Shown here in pieces: positions 25,613-35,104 of a DNA stretch of 64,000 nt. The DNA is from an uncultured Lachnospiraceae bacterium. Lineage in GTDB: Bacteria; Bacillota; Clostridia; Lachnospirales; Lachnospiraceae. Made by a program: the position numbers and the translations under genes. Where the stretch lies: positions 1-64,000 of the forward strand of contig CAJUNB010000024.1 of NCBI GenBank assembly GCA_910587635.1, given 5' to 3'. How positions within the stretch are numbered: position 1 is the first letter of the stretch; the number at the start of each line of letters is the position of its first letter. The notes beneath the pieces are model-generated. The model saw only the letters and a list, made by a program, of their open reading frames with translations, was not told the DNA's origin and searched no databases.

Positions 25613-26452
25613 ATGAAAGTATTAACATTGCAACAAGTGGCGCCTATGAATATTCATTTTGTCCAGTATCCGCTGGAATATTTTCTGGACAGTGTGCGAA
25701 ACAACGGCCTGGAGCGAATTGAGCTATGGGGCGGAGCGCCTTCCGTCTGTATCGACACCGTTTCCTTTTTTGAAATACAAGAAATTTCCAGGCTGATCGA
25801 GAACAAAGGCCTGCAAATTGCCTGTTTTACACCGGAAACGTGTTTTTACCCGATTAATCTGGCATCTACGGATCAGGAAACCCGCAAGCGCAGTCTGCGG
25901 TATTGTCTGCGCGGGCTTGAGATTGCCTGTGATCTGGGAGCACCGTTAATGCAGGTAGTAAGCGGAAAAGGTTTTTTTGATCTGCCGTCAGATGATTCCT
26001 GGAATTATGCCAGAGAAAACCTTTCTGTTTTGGCAGAACGTGCCTGTGGGTATGGAATGCAGCTTACATTGGAACCCTTGTCTCCCTATGAGTCCAATCT
26101 GGTAAATAGCCTGGATGCAACACGGCGAATGCTGTCCGAGATAAATTCTCAAACCATTGGCATCAATGTGGATACGGTGCCGTTGAGTCTTACACACGCA
26201 TCTCTTCAATCTTATTTCAACGAATTTAAACCGATCATGAATCATTTACATTTTTGTGACCGAACGCCTCAGACAGGCTGGGTTCCCTGCGGGGATGGGA
26301 TAATGCCTTTGCAGGAATTGCTGCAGACACTGGATGACAATGAATATACAGCTTCCCTGGGATTGGAAATCTGCGGTACGGCATATTATAAAGATCCTGC
26401 TGGGGCACTTAGGAGAGCAGTAGATCACCTGCGGACATATTTAGAGGGATAG
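25613..26452 (+). CDS. FrlC-like sugar epimerase/isomerase, paralogue 1
   Basis: A 279-residue TIM-barrel protein of the AP-endonuclease-2-like sugar isomerase/epimerase family. Family signs are IELWGGAPS near 36-44, YTPE-like FTPET near 72, LEPLSPYESN near 148-157 (metal-binding Glu), NVDTVP near 184 and LEICG near 252. FrlC converts psicoselysine into fructoselysine in E. coli, and this protein shares its motif pattern. It is the first gene of the operon; GGAGGGGGGA precedes it. Which glycated amine it acts on is not known. Confidence 0.85.
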   Translation: MKVLTLQQVAPMNIHFVQYPLEYFLDSVRNNGLERIELWGGAPSVCIDTVSFFEIQEISRLIENKGLQIACFTPETCFYPINLASTDQETRKRSLRYCLRGLEIACDLGAPLMQVVSGKGFFDLPSDDSWNYARENLSVLAERACGYGMQLTLEPLSPYESNLVNSLDATRRMLSEINSQTIGINVDTVPLSLTHASLQSYFNEFKPIMNHLHFCDRTPQTGWVPCGDGIMPLQELLQTLDDNEYTASLGLEICGTAYYKDPAGALRRAVDHLRTYLEG

Positions 26453-26465
26453 CGGAGGAAAATAA

Positions 26466-27290
26466 ATGAAAAATCTTAACTTTTCACAAGTGGCAGCGAT
26501 GAATGAACATTTTATCTTGCAGACTTTGGAATCTTTTCTGGATTGTACAGTGTGCAGCGGAGTACACAAAATAGAACTATGGGCGGGACTGCCGCATTTG
26601 TACGCGCCTGACATGACACCGGATAAAATAAAGAGGATCCGGGGAAAAATCAGGGAGCGGGAACTGGAGCTCATCTGCTATACACCGGAGCAGTGCGTCT
26701 ATCCCTACAACATAGCGGCCCAGGAGGAAGAACTGCGTAAATATAGTATAGCATATTTTATAAAAAATTTGGAAATTGCTTCTGAGCTGGACGCGCCGAT
26801 GTTTCAGATCGTACCCGGATGGGGATACCGCAACGAACCACGGACAGATGCCCTTGAGCGAAGCATGGATTCGATAAGATGCATTGCGGAAAGGGCAGAA
26901 AAACTGGGAATACGGGTAGTGCTGGAAGCGCTGGAAGAGGAGGAGTCCAATCTGATCCGTACATCCAGTGAGCTGAAGGAAGTTCTGGATATTCTGAATA
27001 TGCCCAACCTGGGAGCGATTATAGATACCTGTCCTATGGCGGCAGCAGGAGAAGATTTTGTCAGATGCCATGAGATTTTAGGAGAAAAAATATGGCACAC
27101 ACATTTTATTGACAGACAGCATCTCGCCTGGGGTGATGGGGATTTGCCGATGGTATCTTATCTGGAGCAGCTTGACAGGTTCGATTATAAAGGATATCTG
27201 ACACTGGAAGTATTGAATGACAGATATTTACTGTATCCAGAAAAGGCATTGGGGCAAAGTATAGCTGAGATGAAGAAATATCTGGCATAG
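26466..27290 (+). CDS. FrlC-like sugar epimerase/isomerase, paralogue 2
   Basis: A 274-residue paralogue of the gene before it, 13 bases downstream. It keeps IELWAGLPH, CYTPEQCVYPYNIA, the metal Glu in LEALEEEESN, AIIDTCPM and LEVLND, and the His in HTHFIDRQH. In place of LEPL it has LEAL, so the active site differs slightly. Same likely job, an epimerase for an Amadori-type compound, with a substrate that differs from those of its three sisters. Confidence 0.84.
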   Translation: MKNLNFSQVAAMNEHFILQTLESFLDCTVCSGVHKIELWAGLPHLYAPDMTPDKIKRIRGKIRERELELICYTPEQCVYPYNIAAQEEELRKYSIAYFIKNLEIASELDAPMFQIVPGWGYRNEPRTDALERSMDSIRCIAERAEKLGIRVVLEALEEEESNLIRTSSELKEVLDILNMPNLGAIIDTCPMAAAGEDFVRCHEILGEKIWHTHFIDRQHLAWGDGDLPMVSYLEQLDRFDYKGYLTLEVLNDRYLLYPEKALGQSIAEMKKYLA

Positions 27291-27309
27291 ATTGCGGAAG
27301 GAGGATATT

Positions 27310-28140
27310 ATGCTGAAAGCCAAGACCAAGAGTCAAATCGACAGTATCTTTGTCTATATTGCCTTGATAATAGTTGCACTGTTTTTTATGCTGCCGATTT
27401 TGTGGGTGGTGCGGACATCTCTTGTAACAAAACAGGTGGCTTACCAGATTCCGCCGGATTGGAACGCGCCTGTTACACTTGATAATTATTTTACTATTTT
27501 CCGGGACAATCATTTCGGAGGATATTTTTTAAACAGCTTGGTTGTTTCCCTGTTCAGTACCGGTATTTCTATTTTTTTGGGATCTATGGCAGCTTTTTGG
27601 CTTGCGCGGCAGAAAAAATGGAAAACAGGATTGCGGGTGTCGATTCTTTCCGTGCAGATGCTGCCTGCCATTGTACTTGTAGTCCCATTGTTCAATGTGA
27701 TGACGAATATTGGGCTGAAAAACACATATCCCGGGTTAATCGTCACATACCTCAGCTTTAACCTTCCTTATGTGATATGGATGCTGATCAGTTTCATTGA
27801 AGCGGTACCGGAAGAGTTGAGCGATGCTGCCGAAATAGACGGCTGTTCCAAACCGCAGACATTTCTGCATGTGGTATTTCCTATTATTGCCCCAGGGGTT
27901 GTGGCGGCAGGAGTGTTGAGTTTTCTCAATTCCTGGAATGAATTTATGTTTGCCCTTGTGTTGACCGGGAATGAGACAAGGACCATACCGGTTGCCATAG
28001 CAGCCATGGAGACGCAGCAGGGGGTACAGATTGCCGAATTGTGTGCTTCCGTGGTAGTGGTTATTGTACCGGTTGCCATACTGTCCATGTTTGTCAGGAA
28101 GTATCTTGTTCAGGGATTATCATTTGGTTCTATTAAATAA
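27310..28140 (+). CDS. Sugar ABC transporter permease, MalG type
   Basis: A 276-residue inner membrane permease with six segments. The cytoplasmic EAA loop reads ELSDAAEIDGCSK (about residues 175-187), where the ATPase docks. ATG at 27310 follows GGAGGA; an upstream TTG would lie on that ribosome site. It pairs with the MalF-type permease at 29527. This corresponds to FrlM/FrlN of Bacillus frlBONMD. No ABC ATPase gene is present in the cluster, so a shared MsmX/MsmK-type ATPase from elsewhere must serve. Confidence 0.9.
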   Translation: MLKAKTKSQIDSIFVYIALIIVALFFMLPILWVVRTSLVTKQVAYQIPPDWNAPVTLDNYFTIFRDNHFGGYFLNSLVVSLFSTGISIFLGSMAAFWLARQKKWKTGLRVSILSVQMLPAIVLVVPLFNVMTNIGLKNTYPGLIVTYLSFNLPYVIWMLISFIEAVPEELSDAAEIDGCSKPQTFLHVVFPIIAPGVVAAGVLSFLNSWNEFMFALVLTGNETRTIPVAIAAMETQQGVQIAELCASVVVVIVPVAILSMFVRKYLVQGLSFGSIK

Positions 28141-28165
28141 AATCTACTTTAAAGGAGGAAAGGAA

Positions 28166-29479
28166 ATGAAAAAAAGGAAAAGGCACATGTTTCAAAAGGC
28201 ACTTGCAGTCATACTGACTGTCATCACAACCATATCATGCACAGCATGTGGCTCTGGGAAACAAGAATCCGCAGCAGATGGAGATGGGAACGGGCGCAGT
28301 ATCGATACGATTCATATTCTCATGGAAGCGGTACCCGATACCACCTATGTGCAGGAAGCCACTGCCAAATTTACAGAAGAAACCGGTGTGGCGGTAGAGA
28401 TCGAGGCAGTAAATTATCAAACAATGCATGAAAAGATTGTAACAGAGATGACTGCTGATAAAAGCAGTTATGATGTGGTGATCTGCGATCATACCTGGAT
28501 CGGAGAATTTGCAGAAGCGGGATGGGTCATTCCGCTGGACGATTATATAGCAGAAAGCGGATTTGATACCAGTGTATACCTGGATTCGGTGGTAAACATG
28601 ATGAGTTGTGCCAGCGATCCGGAAACTACCTATTTTATTCCGTTCTGTACTTATACTTATGCGCTTTTATACCGTACGGATGTGTTTGAAAATGCAGAGT
28701 ATGCAGCGGCATATGAAGAAGCCACTGGGGAGAGCTTTGGCGTTCCGTCTACGGTTAAGGAATATGTGGAAGTGGCAAAATTCCTGACGGATTATACAGG
28801 TGGTGAGCTTTACGGTGCGGCAATGCAGGCACAGAGATCTGACCCGATCACGATGGAATATACCAATTTTCTTTTTGGAAATGGGGGAGACTATTATGAT
28901 GAAGCGGGAAATGTAACCATCAATTCGCCGGAAGCGGTACAAGCTTTGGAATATTATGTGGATTGCGTCAACAATGCTGCACCGGAAGGGTCTGCCGGTT
29001 TTGGATTTGACGAGACACTGGCTGTTTTTTCCGGCGGCAATGCGGCAATGTATATTGGAAATTACTGGATGATTCCGCAGCTGGAAGGGACTAACGTAGA
29101 AGGCAAGGTATATCTGACGGATGCGCCGGGCGGTCATTCCAACAATGGCGGCTGGGGATGGGGCATCCCGCACAATGCAAAGGACAGAAATACATCCTGG
29201 GAATTTATCAAATATATCGAATCTTTTGAAGTTGCGAAAGAAAGGGCAATCAAGGGAGGTTCTCCTACACGCTCCGATGTATTTGGCGACGAAGAGGTTC
29301 TCGCTGCATGGCCTTACTATGAAGATGCCCTGAATCTGATCGCCAACGCTAAAGCTTTGCCTCGTACGCCGGAACTTCCACAGATTCTTGAGATTCTTGG
29401 AAGAGAACTTTCGGAAGCTGTAGCCGGATCGAAAACACCCAAGGAGGCCCTGGATATTGTAGCGAAAGAGATGCAATAG
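28166..29479 (+). CDS. Sugar ABC transporter substrate-binding lipoprotein
   Basis: A 437-residue CUT1-type binding protein. It has a basic start, a hydrophobic region (11-23) and a lipobox ending in C28 (CTAC-G). The mature part has the usual extracellular solute-binding pattern (VVICDHTWIGEFAEAGW near 105, AAMYIGNYWMIPQL near 290). It sits between the two permease genes, as FrlO does in Bacillus next to FrlN and FrlM, and probably binds a fructosamine such as fructoselysine. AAAGGAGG lies before the start. Confidence 0.9.
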   Translation: MKKRKRHMFQKALAVILTVITTISCTACGSGKQESAADGDGNGRSIDTIHILMEAVPDTTYVQEATAKFTEETGVAVEIEAVNYQTMHEKIVTEMTADKSSYDVVICDHTWIGEFAEAGWVIPLDDYIAESGFDTSVYLDSVVNMMSCASDPETTYFIPFCTYTYALLYRTDVFENAEYAAAYEEATGESFGVPSTVKEYVEVAKFLTDYTGGELYGAAMQAQRSDPITMEYTNFLFGNGGDYYDEAGNVTINSPEAVQALEYYVDCVNNAAPEGSAGFGFDETLAVFSGGNAAMYIGNYWMIPQLEGTNVEGKVYLTDAPGGHSNNGGWGWGIPHNAKDRNTSWEFIKYIESFEVAKERAIKGGSPTRSDVFGDEEVLAAWPYYEDALNLIANAKALPRTPELPQILEILGRELSEAVAGSKTPKEALDIVAKEMQ

Positions 29480-29526
29480 ACAGAATCTTGGCAGCTTACT
29501 GAAACTAATATAAGGAAATACTTATT

Positions 29527-30417
29527 ATGAATAAAAGATCAAAGAGATATAGACAAATCCAATTGAAGAATGCGGCAATTTTGTTTTTCCCGGCGGTTAT
29601 CTGCATAGGGGCAGTGGTAATATTTCCGTTGTTCTATTCTCTGGTGCTGAGTTTTACGGATACCAACTTACGGGCAAGAGGGATGGGGACTTTTATAGGC
29701 CTGGAGAATTATATTACGGCATTGACAGATGAATATTTCCTGAAATCTATCGTAACGACATTGCAATATACGGTGGTGTCAGTTATTGCTGAATTGTGTG
29801 TGGGCTATATGATTGCCGGATTGCTGAACAAAGTGAAAAAAGGGAGAGAGTTTTTCTTTTCGATTATCATTATTCCCATGATGATTTCCTGTGTGGCAGT
29901 GGGTATGATCTGGAGACTATTGCTGCACCCGGAACTGGGAATTGTGAATTATCTCATCGAACTGCTGGGCGGTACCGGAAGAGCCTGGTACGGAGATGCA
30001 AAGTATGCATTGGGGACATTGATTTTTATAGATGTCTGGCAGGAAACACCTTATATGACACTGCTGATTCTGGCGGGACTGGTGTCGCTGCCCAAAGATC
30101 CCTATGAGGCAGCCCGTATTGAAGGGGCGAATGTATTTCAGACATTTCAGAAGATTACGCTGCCTTTGATGAAGCCCACATTGATTGTGGCAACGCTTCT
30201 GAGAGCCATCGGTGCATTAAAAACCTACGATCTGGTCTATGTCATAACGAAAGGCGGGCCCGGTACGAGCACAGAGGTCATGACCTATAATATATACAAG
30301 CAGGCATATCAATATTTAAATACAGGCCGGGCGGCGGCGATGTCATATATTTTACTGGCAATTATTTTAGTAATCAGTATCTTTTTTGTCAGGATAGGAC
30401 AGGAGAAACAGGAATGA
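29527..30417 (+). CDS. Sugar ABC transporter permease, MalF type
   Basis: A 296-residue permease with six membrane segments and the EAA loop DPYEAARIEGANVFQTF (about residues 193-209). Its start lies 47 bases after the binding protein gene, and the stop overlaps the next gene by four bases (ATGA), so translation is coupled to the third epimerase gene. It forms the channel with the MalG-type protein. Confidence 0.9.
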   Translation: MNKRSKRYRQIQLKNAAILFFPAVICIGAVVIFPLFYSLVLSFTDTNLRARGMGTFIGLENYITALTDEYFLKSIVTTLQYTVVSVIAELCVGYMIAGLLNKVKKGREFFFSIIIIPMMISCVAVGMIWRLLLHPELGIVNYLIELLGGTGRAWYGDAKYALGTLIFIDVWQETPYMTLLILAGLVSLPKDPYEAARIEGANVFQTFQKITLPLMKPTLIVATLLRAIGALKTYDLVYVITKGGPGTSTEVMTYNIYKQAYQYLNTGRAAAMSYILLAIILVISIFFVRIGQEKQE

Positions 30418-31253
30418 TGAGAAAATTGGAACTGGAACAGATAGCGGTTATGAGCATTCACTATCAATTTTATCCGTTGCGCCATTTCTTTGATACGGTC
30501 AGGGAATTAGGAATAAAAAATGTGGATCTGTGGGCCGGATATCCCCACTTTTTGATTGGAGAGGACTGGTTTGAGACGGCGAATGAGATCAGGCGCATGG
30601 CAGATGAGAGAGGAATAAAAATCGTATGCTGCACACCGGAACAGGTCAGGTATCCCCTTAATCTGGCGTCTGAACAGGAGAAAATCAGAAGGAGGACTGT
30701 AGAGTATTTAAAGCGCAGCGTGGATGCGGCAGTTGTCCTCGGGGCAGACAGGATTCAGGCAGTACCGGGTTACGGCTGGTATGACACGGATAAGGAGCCT
30801 GCCTGGCGCAGGCTGGTGCATTCTCTGCAGGAACTGTGCAGGTATGCGGCAGAGAAAAATATTACGGTTCTTTTGGAACCGTTGCAGATCATTGAATCCA
30901 ATCTGGTGAATGACCGTTTTGATGCGCAGCGCATTATCCGGGATGTGGGAAACAGCGCTTTGAAGATCGTAGTGGATACGACACATATGTCATTGCGCGG
31001 GGAAACATTGCAGGAGTATTTTGATCTTTTGCCGGGAGAAATCGGGTATATTCATTTAAATGAATCGGATCAGGTGCCGTGGGGAGAAGGGAATCTTGAT
31101 TTGGGAACCTTCCTTGAGACATTGGCGCAGTACGGATATGATGGTATTTGCACGTTGGAAATCTGCTCTCTTCCGCATTACGTGGATGCAGATCAGTCAC
31201 TGTCAGACAGTGTGTCCTATGTAAAAGCCGGGTTTGTGGAAAAGTTTGGATGA
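30414..31253 (+). CDS. FrlC-like sugar epimerase/isomerase, paralogue 3
   Basis: A 279-residue paralogue with VDLWAGYPH, CCTPEQVRYPLNLA, LEPLQIIESN, IVVDTTHMS, HLNESDQ and LEICSLP, all at the usual places for this family. Two ATG codons (30414 and 30417) are possible starts; AGGAG precedes both. It is coupled to the permease gene. It differs from paralogue 4 in that it resembles paralogues 1 and 2 more in its first residues (LEQIAVMSIHYQFYPL). Confidence 0.84.
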   Translation: MMRKLELEQIAVMSIHYQFYPLRHFFDTVRELGIKNVDLWAGYPHFLIGEDWFETANEIRRMADERGIKIVCCTPEQVRYPLNLASEQEKIRRRTVEYLKRSVDAAVVLGADRIQAVPGYGWYDTDKEPAWRRLVHSLQELCRYAAEKNITVLLEPLQIIESNLVNDRFDAQRIIRDVGNSALKIVVDTTHMSLRGETLQEYFDLLPGEIGYIHLNESDQVPWGEGNLDLGTFLETLAQYGYDGICTLEICSLPHYVDADQSLSDSVSYVKAGFVEKFG

Positions 31254-31319
31254 GAGTGTTTCCTGGCAATGAAGGGCAGTGGAGAGAAAGTAAAGAAAAT
31301 ATAAAAAGAGGAAGAATAT

Positions 31320-32177
31320 ATGAAGTTTTCATTTTTAACCTATTTATTCTGTCGGTTTCCTCTGGAGCACAGTTTTCAGATGGCACAGTATTATGGCTTT
31401 GATGGCATAGAGATCTGGGGAGCACGGCCCCATGCTTATGCCTATGATATGGATGTGGCAGCTGTAAGGGAAATACTGGAGATGAAGAAAAAGTACGGTG
31501 TGGAAATATCTGCATATACGCCGGAAATCCTGGCATATCCTTACAATCTGGCTTCTCCTCTGAAAAAAGAACGGGAAGAAACAGAGGAATATCTGATGAG
31601 GGCGCTTGAAACGACAGCGGCGCTTGAAGGACAACGTATGCTGCTTACGCTGCCGCATCCCGGCCATCTGGCGAGAAAAAGGGATATATGGAAGCTGGTT
31701 CTGGAGCCATTGCGCAGATTGTGTGCCCGGGCGGAAGCACTGGGCGTGAATGTCATGCTGGAGACATTGACACCGTCTGAAAGCAATCTGGTGACGACGG
31801 CCGATGAGGCGTCGGCTCTGATAGAGGACGTGGGAAGCCAGGCTATGACAGCTATGATGGATCTGGTGCCTCCGGTCATAGCCAATGAACCGGTCTCCAA
31901 TTATTTTGATTTTTTGCAGAACCGGATGGATTATATACATCTGTGCAACAGTGATGGGGTTACGGAGTTTCATGCAAGGCTGGATGAAGGGGTACTGCCT
32001 CTGCAGGATGTGTTTACCCTGCTGAAACGACAGAAATTTGAGGGCTGGTGCTCTTTGGAAATTCTGGCGCCTTACTATAAAGACCCGGAATTGTATTTGG
32101 CACAAAGTAAACGGCTGATAGAGGCCGGTATATCAGAAAGTGAGAGAGAATATGCTGCGGGTAATCGGTGTTGGTGA
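31320..32177 (+). CDS. frlC: FrlC-type fructosamine 3-epimerase, paralogue 4
   Basis: A 285-residue protein and the closest of the four to E. coli FrlC: both read YDGIEIWG or FDGIEIWG then ARPHA or GRPHA followed by Y/F-A-x-D, and LEPLTPYESN or LETLTPSESN around the metal Glu. FrlC brings psicoselysine into the fructoselysine route. It overlaps frlD by 26 bases, an arrangement that suggests linked expression with the kinase. AGAGGA precedes the start. Confidence 0.87.
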   Translation: MKFSFLTYLFCRFPLEHSFQMAQYYGFDGIEIWGARPHAYAYDMDVAAVREILEMKKKYGVEISAYTPEILAYPYNLASPLKKEREETEEYLMRALETTAALEGQRMLLTLPHPGHLARKRDIWKLVLEPLRRLCARAEALGVNVMLETLTPSESNLVTTADEASALIEDVGSQAMTAMMDLVPPVIANEPVSNYFDFLQNRMDYIHLCNSDGVTEFHARLDEGVLPLQDVFTLLKRQKFEGWCSLEILAPYYKDPELYLAQSKRLIEAGISESEREYAAGNRCW

Positions 32178-33060
32178 TAATTTTGTAGATCGTTATTGGG
32201 ATGAGGGAATCATGTATCCGGGCGGCAATTCCGTAAATTTTGCGGTGTATGCCAGTCAGATGGGAGTGTCTGGGACATACTGCGGTGTGTTTGCGGACGA
32301 TACAGAGGCGGAACTGATCAGGGATGCGCTGGAGCGGCAGGGCGTGGACTATTCTCACAGTACCTTTTTGCATGCTGGCGAGACAGGAAAAGGCTCTATC
32401 CGGCTCATAGAGGGAGACCGGGTAATCAGTGATGACAATGAAGGAGGCTCTGTTCGTACAGAGACTCTTATAATAACAGATGAATTGTTGAAATATTTGA
32501 AAGAATTCGATGTCATTCATACCTGTTGCTATGGGTATTTGACGAAGCAGCTGCCGAAACTGTCCTCCTGCGGCGTTCCGGTTATTTATGATTTCTCAGA
32601 TCAATGGAACGAAGAACTGTTTCAGGAGCTTTGTCCTCATATAAAAATTGCTTTTTTTTCAGGGAGCGGCTGGAAAGAAGAAAAGCTAAAGGATGCTTTG
32701 CAAAAAGCCTGCGCCTGCGGTGCGGAGATTGCAATCACTACAAGAGGAGAAAACGGTGCGATGGCATATGGCAGAGGCCAGTTCTTTAAGAAAGCGCCTT
32801 ATCGGATCGAAGGCAATATTCTGGATACCATGGGAGCAGGAGATGCATTCCTGACAGGATTTACAGTGGCGTATTACAGCGGGAAAAAATTGTACAGAGA
32901 GATGACCGGAGATGCTGCCATAGAATTGGCATCGGAAGATTCCGGGGATTTCTTCAAACAATTGGTGGAGTATGCGATGCATGTGGGAAATTTAAGGGCC
33001 TGGAAGAGCTGCGGGACGAAGGGGGCTTTTGGCATGGGAGTTCCCATAAATAAAAAATAA
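32152..33060 (+). CDS. frlD: Fructoselysine-type kinase, PfkB family
   Basis: A 302-residue kinase that should phosphorylate C6 of a fructosamine. Matches to E. coli FrlD from memory include GDNFVDRY at 7-14, YPGGNSVNFAVY, the DVIHTCCYGY region, YDFSDQW, the ITTRGENGAMA stretch and the catalytic DTMGAGDAF. It is about 40 residues longer than FrlD, mostly from a C-terminal extension. The start at 32152 is preferred; GAGAGA is the weak site before it. It ends the first transcription unit, with a separate promoter for frlB after it. Confidence 0.9.
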   Translation: MLRVIGVGDNFVDRYWDEGIMYPGGNSVNFAVYASQMGVSGTYCGVFADDTEAELIRDALERQGVDYSHSTFLHAGETGKGSIRLIEGDRVISDDNEGGSVRTETLIITDELLKYLKEFDVIHTCCYGYLTKQLPKLSSCGVPVIYDFSDQWNEELFQELCPHIKIAFFSGSGWKEEKLKDALQKACACGAEIAITTRGENGAMAYGRGQFFKKAPYRIEGNILDTMGAGDAFLTGFTVAYYSGKKLYREMTGDAAIELASEDSGDFFKQLVEYAMHVGNLRAWKSCGTKGAFGMGVPINKK

Positions 33061-33079
33061 AAGAATATGAAAATTCCTC

Positions 33080-33108
33080 TTTACAAAACTTGTTCTATAA
33101 TGTATTAT
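33080..33108 (+). promoter_or_regulatory. Promoter of frlB with overlapping operator
   Basis: TTTACA at 33080-33085, 17 bases, TATTAT at 33103-33108. A perfect palindrome, TATAATGTATTATA (33096-33109), covers the -10 region; it is the exact complement of the operator at 25568. A second copy with 12/14 matches lies at 33127-33140, before the ribosome site. Confidence 0.7.
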
Positions 33109-33161
33109 AACAATATAATAGAACATCTTAATACATTATAAAATTAAAAGGAGGATATATC

Positions 33162-34175
33162 ATGTTTAACTTTAATGTACCACGTTATGAAAAGGTTGTA
33201 AAAGATGCAATTGCACTTCGCCCGCAGATTGAAAAAGCAGTGGATGAAATTTGCAAAGAGGGTTACAGCAATCTGTTTTTTATCGGCTGCGGCGGAACTT
33301 ACGCGCATTCTCTTCCCATAGTTTATTGGATGGATACTACCAGCGGCATCGAGAAGCATACAGTTATTGCGGCTGAATTTATGGCAATGGGACACAAACG
33401 CTTCAGCAAAGACAGCGTTTGCATTTTCTCCACGAGAAGTGGAAATACAAAAGAGATCGTAGCTGCGGCCAAGTTCTGCAAGGAAGCGGGCGCGAGAACC
33501 GTTGTGTATGTGTCCAATGACAATACGCCGGTATGTGAGTATGCGGATTACAAGTTCTACAGTTTTGCAGAAGATGACTGCCTGTGCGAGGCAATCTATA
33601 CCTACATGTTTACTCTGGTAGGAAGATTTATGAAAAATGCAGGGGAGTTTCCGAAATATGACGAATTCATGAATCAGTATGCAGGTATCGTACCCTATCT
33701 GTTAAAGGGAAAAGAGCAGTATGAAGACCGCTGCGCTGCCATGGCAAAAGAGCATAAAGATACGGGATACCATATGGTCATTGGTTCCGGTATGCTCTGG
33801 GGCGAAGCCTATGATTATGCAATGTGTATTTTGGAAGAGATGCAGTGGATTAAGACGAAATCCATCCATGCAGCAGAATATTTCCATGGCACACTGGAGT
33901 TGGTAGAAGAAGATACTTCCCTGATCCTGTTCTATGGAGAGGATGAAACAAGACCTCTGATGGACCGTGTGATGAACTTCAGTAAAAATGTTACGAAGGT
34001 CATCAATGTATTCGATACAAAGGAAGTAGAGCTGCCGTTTACAGATCCGCAGCTGCGCAAGATCGTATCACCGATGGTAATGTATGCGATTACAGAGAGG
34101 CTCAGCTGTCATCTGGAAAAAGAAAGAAATCACCCTCTGACGACGAGAAGATATTATCGTCAGATGGAATACTAA
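33162..34175 (+). CDS. frlB: Fructoselysine-6-phosphate deglycase (FrlB-like), SIS domain
   Basis: A 337-residue double-SIS protein that would cleave the phosphorylated Amadori compound into glucose 6-phosphate and the free amine. It shares with E. coli FrlB the FFIGCGGT start of the first SIS domain, STRSGNTKE, the HAAEYFHGTLELVEE active-site segment, FYGEDETR and the C-terminal ERNHPLTTRRYY ending in MEY. AAAGGAGGA is the ribosome site. Own promoter with the same operator as the transport operon. GlmS-like SIS isomerases are distant relatives, but the neighbouring frlD and frlC favour FrlB. Confidence 0.88.
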   Translation: MFNFNVPRYEKVVKDAIALRPQIEKAVDEICKEGYSNLFFIGCGGTYAHSLPIVYWMDTTSGIEKHTVIAAEFMAMGHKRFSKDSVCIFSTRSGNTKEIVAAAKFCKEAGARTVVYVSNDNTPVCEYADYKFYSFAEDDCLCEAIYTYMFTLVGRFMKNAGEFPKYDEFMNQYAGIVPYLLKGKEQYEDRCAAMAKEHKDTGYHMVIGSGMLWGEAYDYAMCILEEMQWIKTKSIHAAEYFHGTLELVEEDTSLILFYGEDETRPLMDRVMNFSKNVTKVINVFDTKEVELPFTDPQLRKIVSPMVMYAITERLSCHLEKERNHPLTTRRYYRQMEY

Positions 34176-34196
34176 AGATTTGCCAGGTGAGAAATA

Positions 34197-35003
34197 ATGC
34201 ACTATAGATTTTTGGCTCTGGATTTGGATGGAACTCTGACAAACTCCAGAAAGGTCATTACGGAGGGGACAAAAGCTGTTCTGAAAAAATATCAGGAGTG
34301 TGGCGGGACAGTTATCCTGGCATCAGGCCGACCTGCCTATGGTATCCTGCCGCTGGCAGAGACGCTGGAGTTACATAAATACGGCGGTTATATTCTGGCC
34401 TTTAATGGCGGGCAGATCATAAACTGCAAAAACAGGCAGGTAGTCTGGCAAAAGGTAATGCCCACGGAAGTCATTGCCGACTTATATAAGCTGGCAGCAG
34501 ACAACCAAGTGACTATGGTAACTTATGAAAATGAGAATATTATTACAGAGAATCCAGACGATCCCTATGTGCTAAAAGAGATGGCGATCAATTCCATGTC
34601 TGCCAAACGGGTGGATTCTTTTGTAAAATATGTGACATTCCCGGTTGCCAAATGTTTGATGACTGGGGACGGAGAATACCTGGCGGGCGTGGAGAAAAGA
34701 GCAAAAGAGACATTTCGTGACAGACTGAGTATATTCCGATCGGAGCCCTTTTTTCTGGAGATCATGCCGGAGGGAATCGACAAAGCCGAGTCACTGGAAC
34801 GTCTTCTCACACGCCTGGGGGCATACAGAGAGCAGATGGCCGCCTGCGGAGACGGATTCAATGATATGACAATGATTGAATACGCAGGCCTGGGAATCGC
34901 CATGGAAAATGGACAGGACTGTGTGAAAAAGGCAGCTGATTTCATCGCTCCTTCCAATGACAAAGACGGCGTAGCGTGGGTTGTTGAAAACAAATTGTTA
35001 TAA
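34197..35003 (+). CDS. HAD-superfamily phosphatase, Cof type
   Basis: A 268-residue Cof/YkrA-type sugar-phosphate phosphatase. Motif I is DLDGT with nucleophile D9 and D11; motif II is LASGRP (about 42-47); the motif III Lys is in the KAESLERLL stretch and motif IV is GDGFNDMTMI (about 219-228). The C2B cap lies between. Its position 21 bases after frlB suggests a role in relieving sugar-phosphate accumulation from the fructosamine route, but Cof proteins are broad in specificity. Confidence 0.88.
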   Translation: MHYRFLALDLDGTLTNSRKVITEGTKAVLKKYQECGGTVILASGRPAYGILPLAETLELHKYGGYILAFNGGQIINCKNRQVVWQKVMPTEVIADLYKLAADNQVTMVTYENENIITENPDDPYVLKEMAINSMSAKRVDSFVKYVTFPVAKCLMTGDGEYLAGVEKRAKETFRDRLSIFRSEPFFLEIMPEGIDKAESLERLLTRLGAYREQMAACGDGFNDMTMIEYAGLGIAMENGQDCVKKAADFIAPSNDKDGVAWVVENKLL

Positions 35004-35009
35004 AAAGAG

Positions 35010-35037
35010 CACCGGAAGAAAAACTTCCGGTGTTTTT
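35010..35037. terminator. Bidirectional terminator between HAD gene and frlR
   Basis: Nine-bp stem (CACCGGAAG / CTTCCGGTG), five-base loop, T-run after it on the + strand and, on the other strand, a TCTTTTT stretch. It can end transcription from both sides of this convergent pair. Confidence 0.85.
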
Positions 35038-35104
35038 GTTGGTTAGGAATTTTCCATACGATAAAAAGAGGAGTGCGCCCTCAGCGGGAAACGATAGCTG
35101 CACC

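Noticed and set aside
32140..32151. GTG start four codons before frlD ATG
   Set aside because: The PfkB N-terminus begins at the ATG, and the GTG has no ribosome site of its own.
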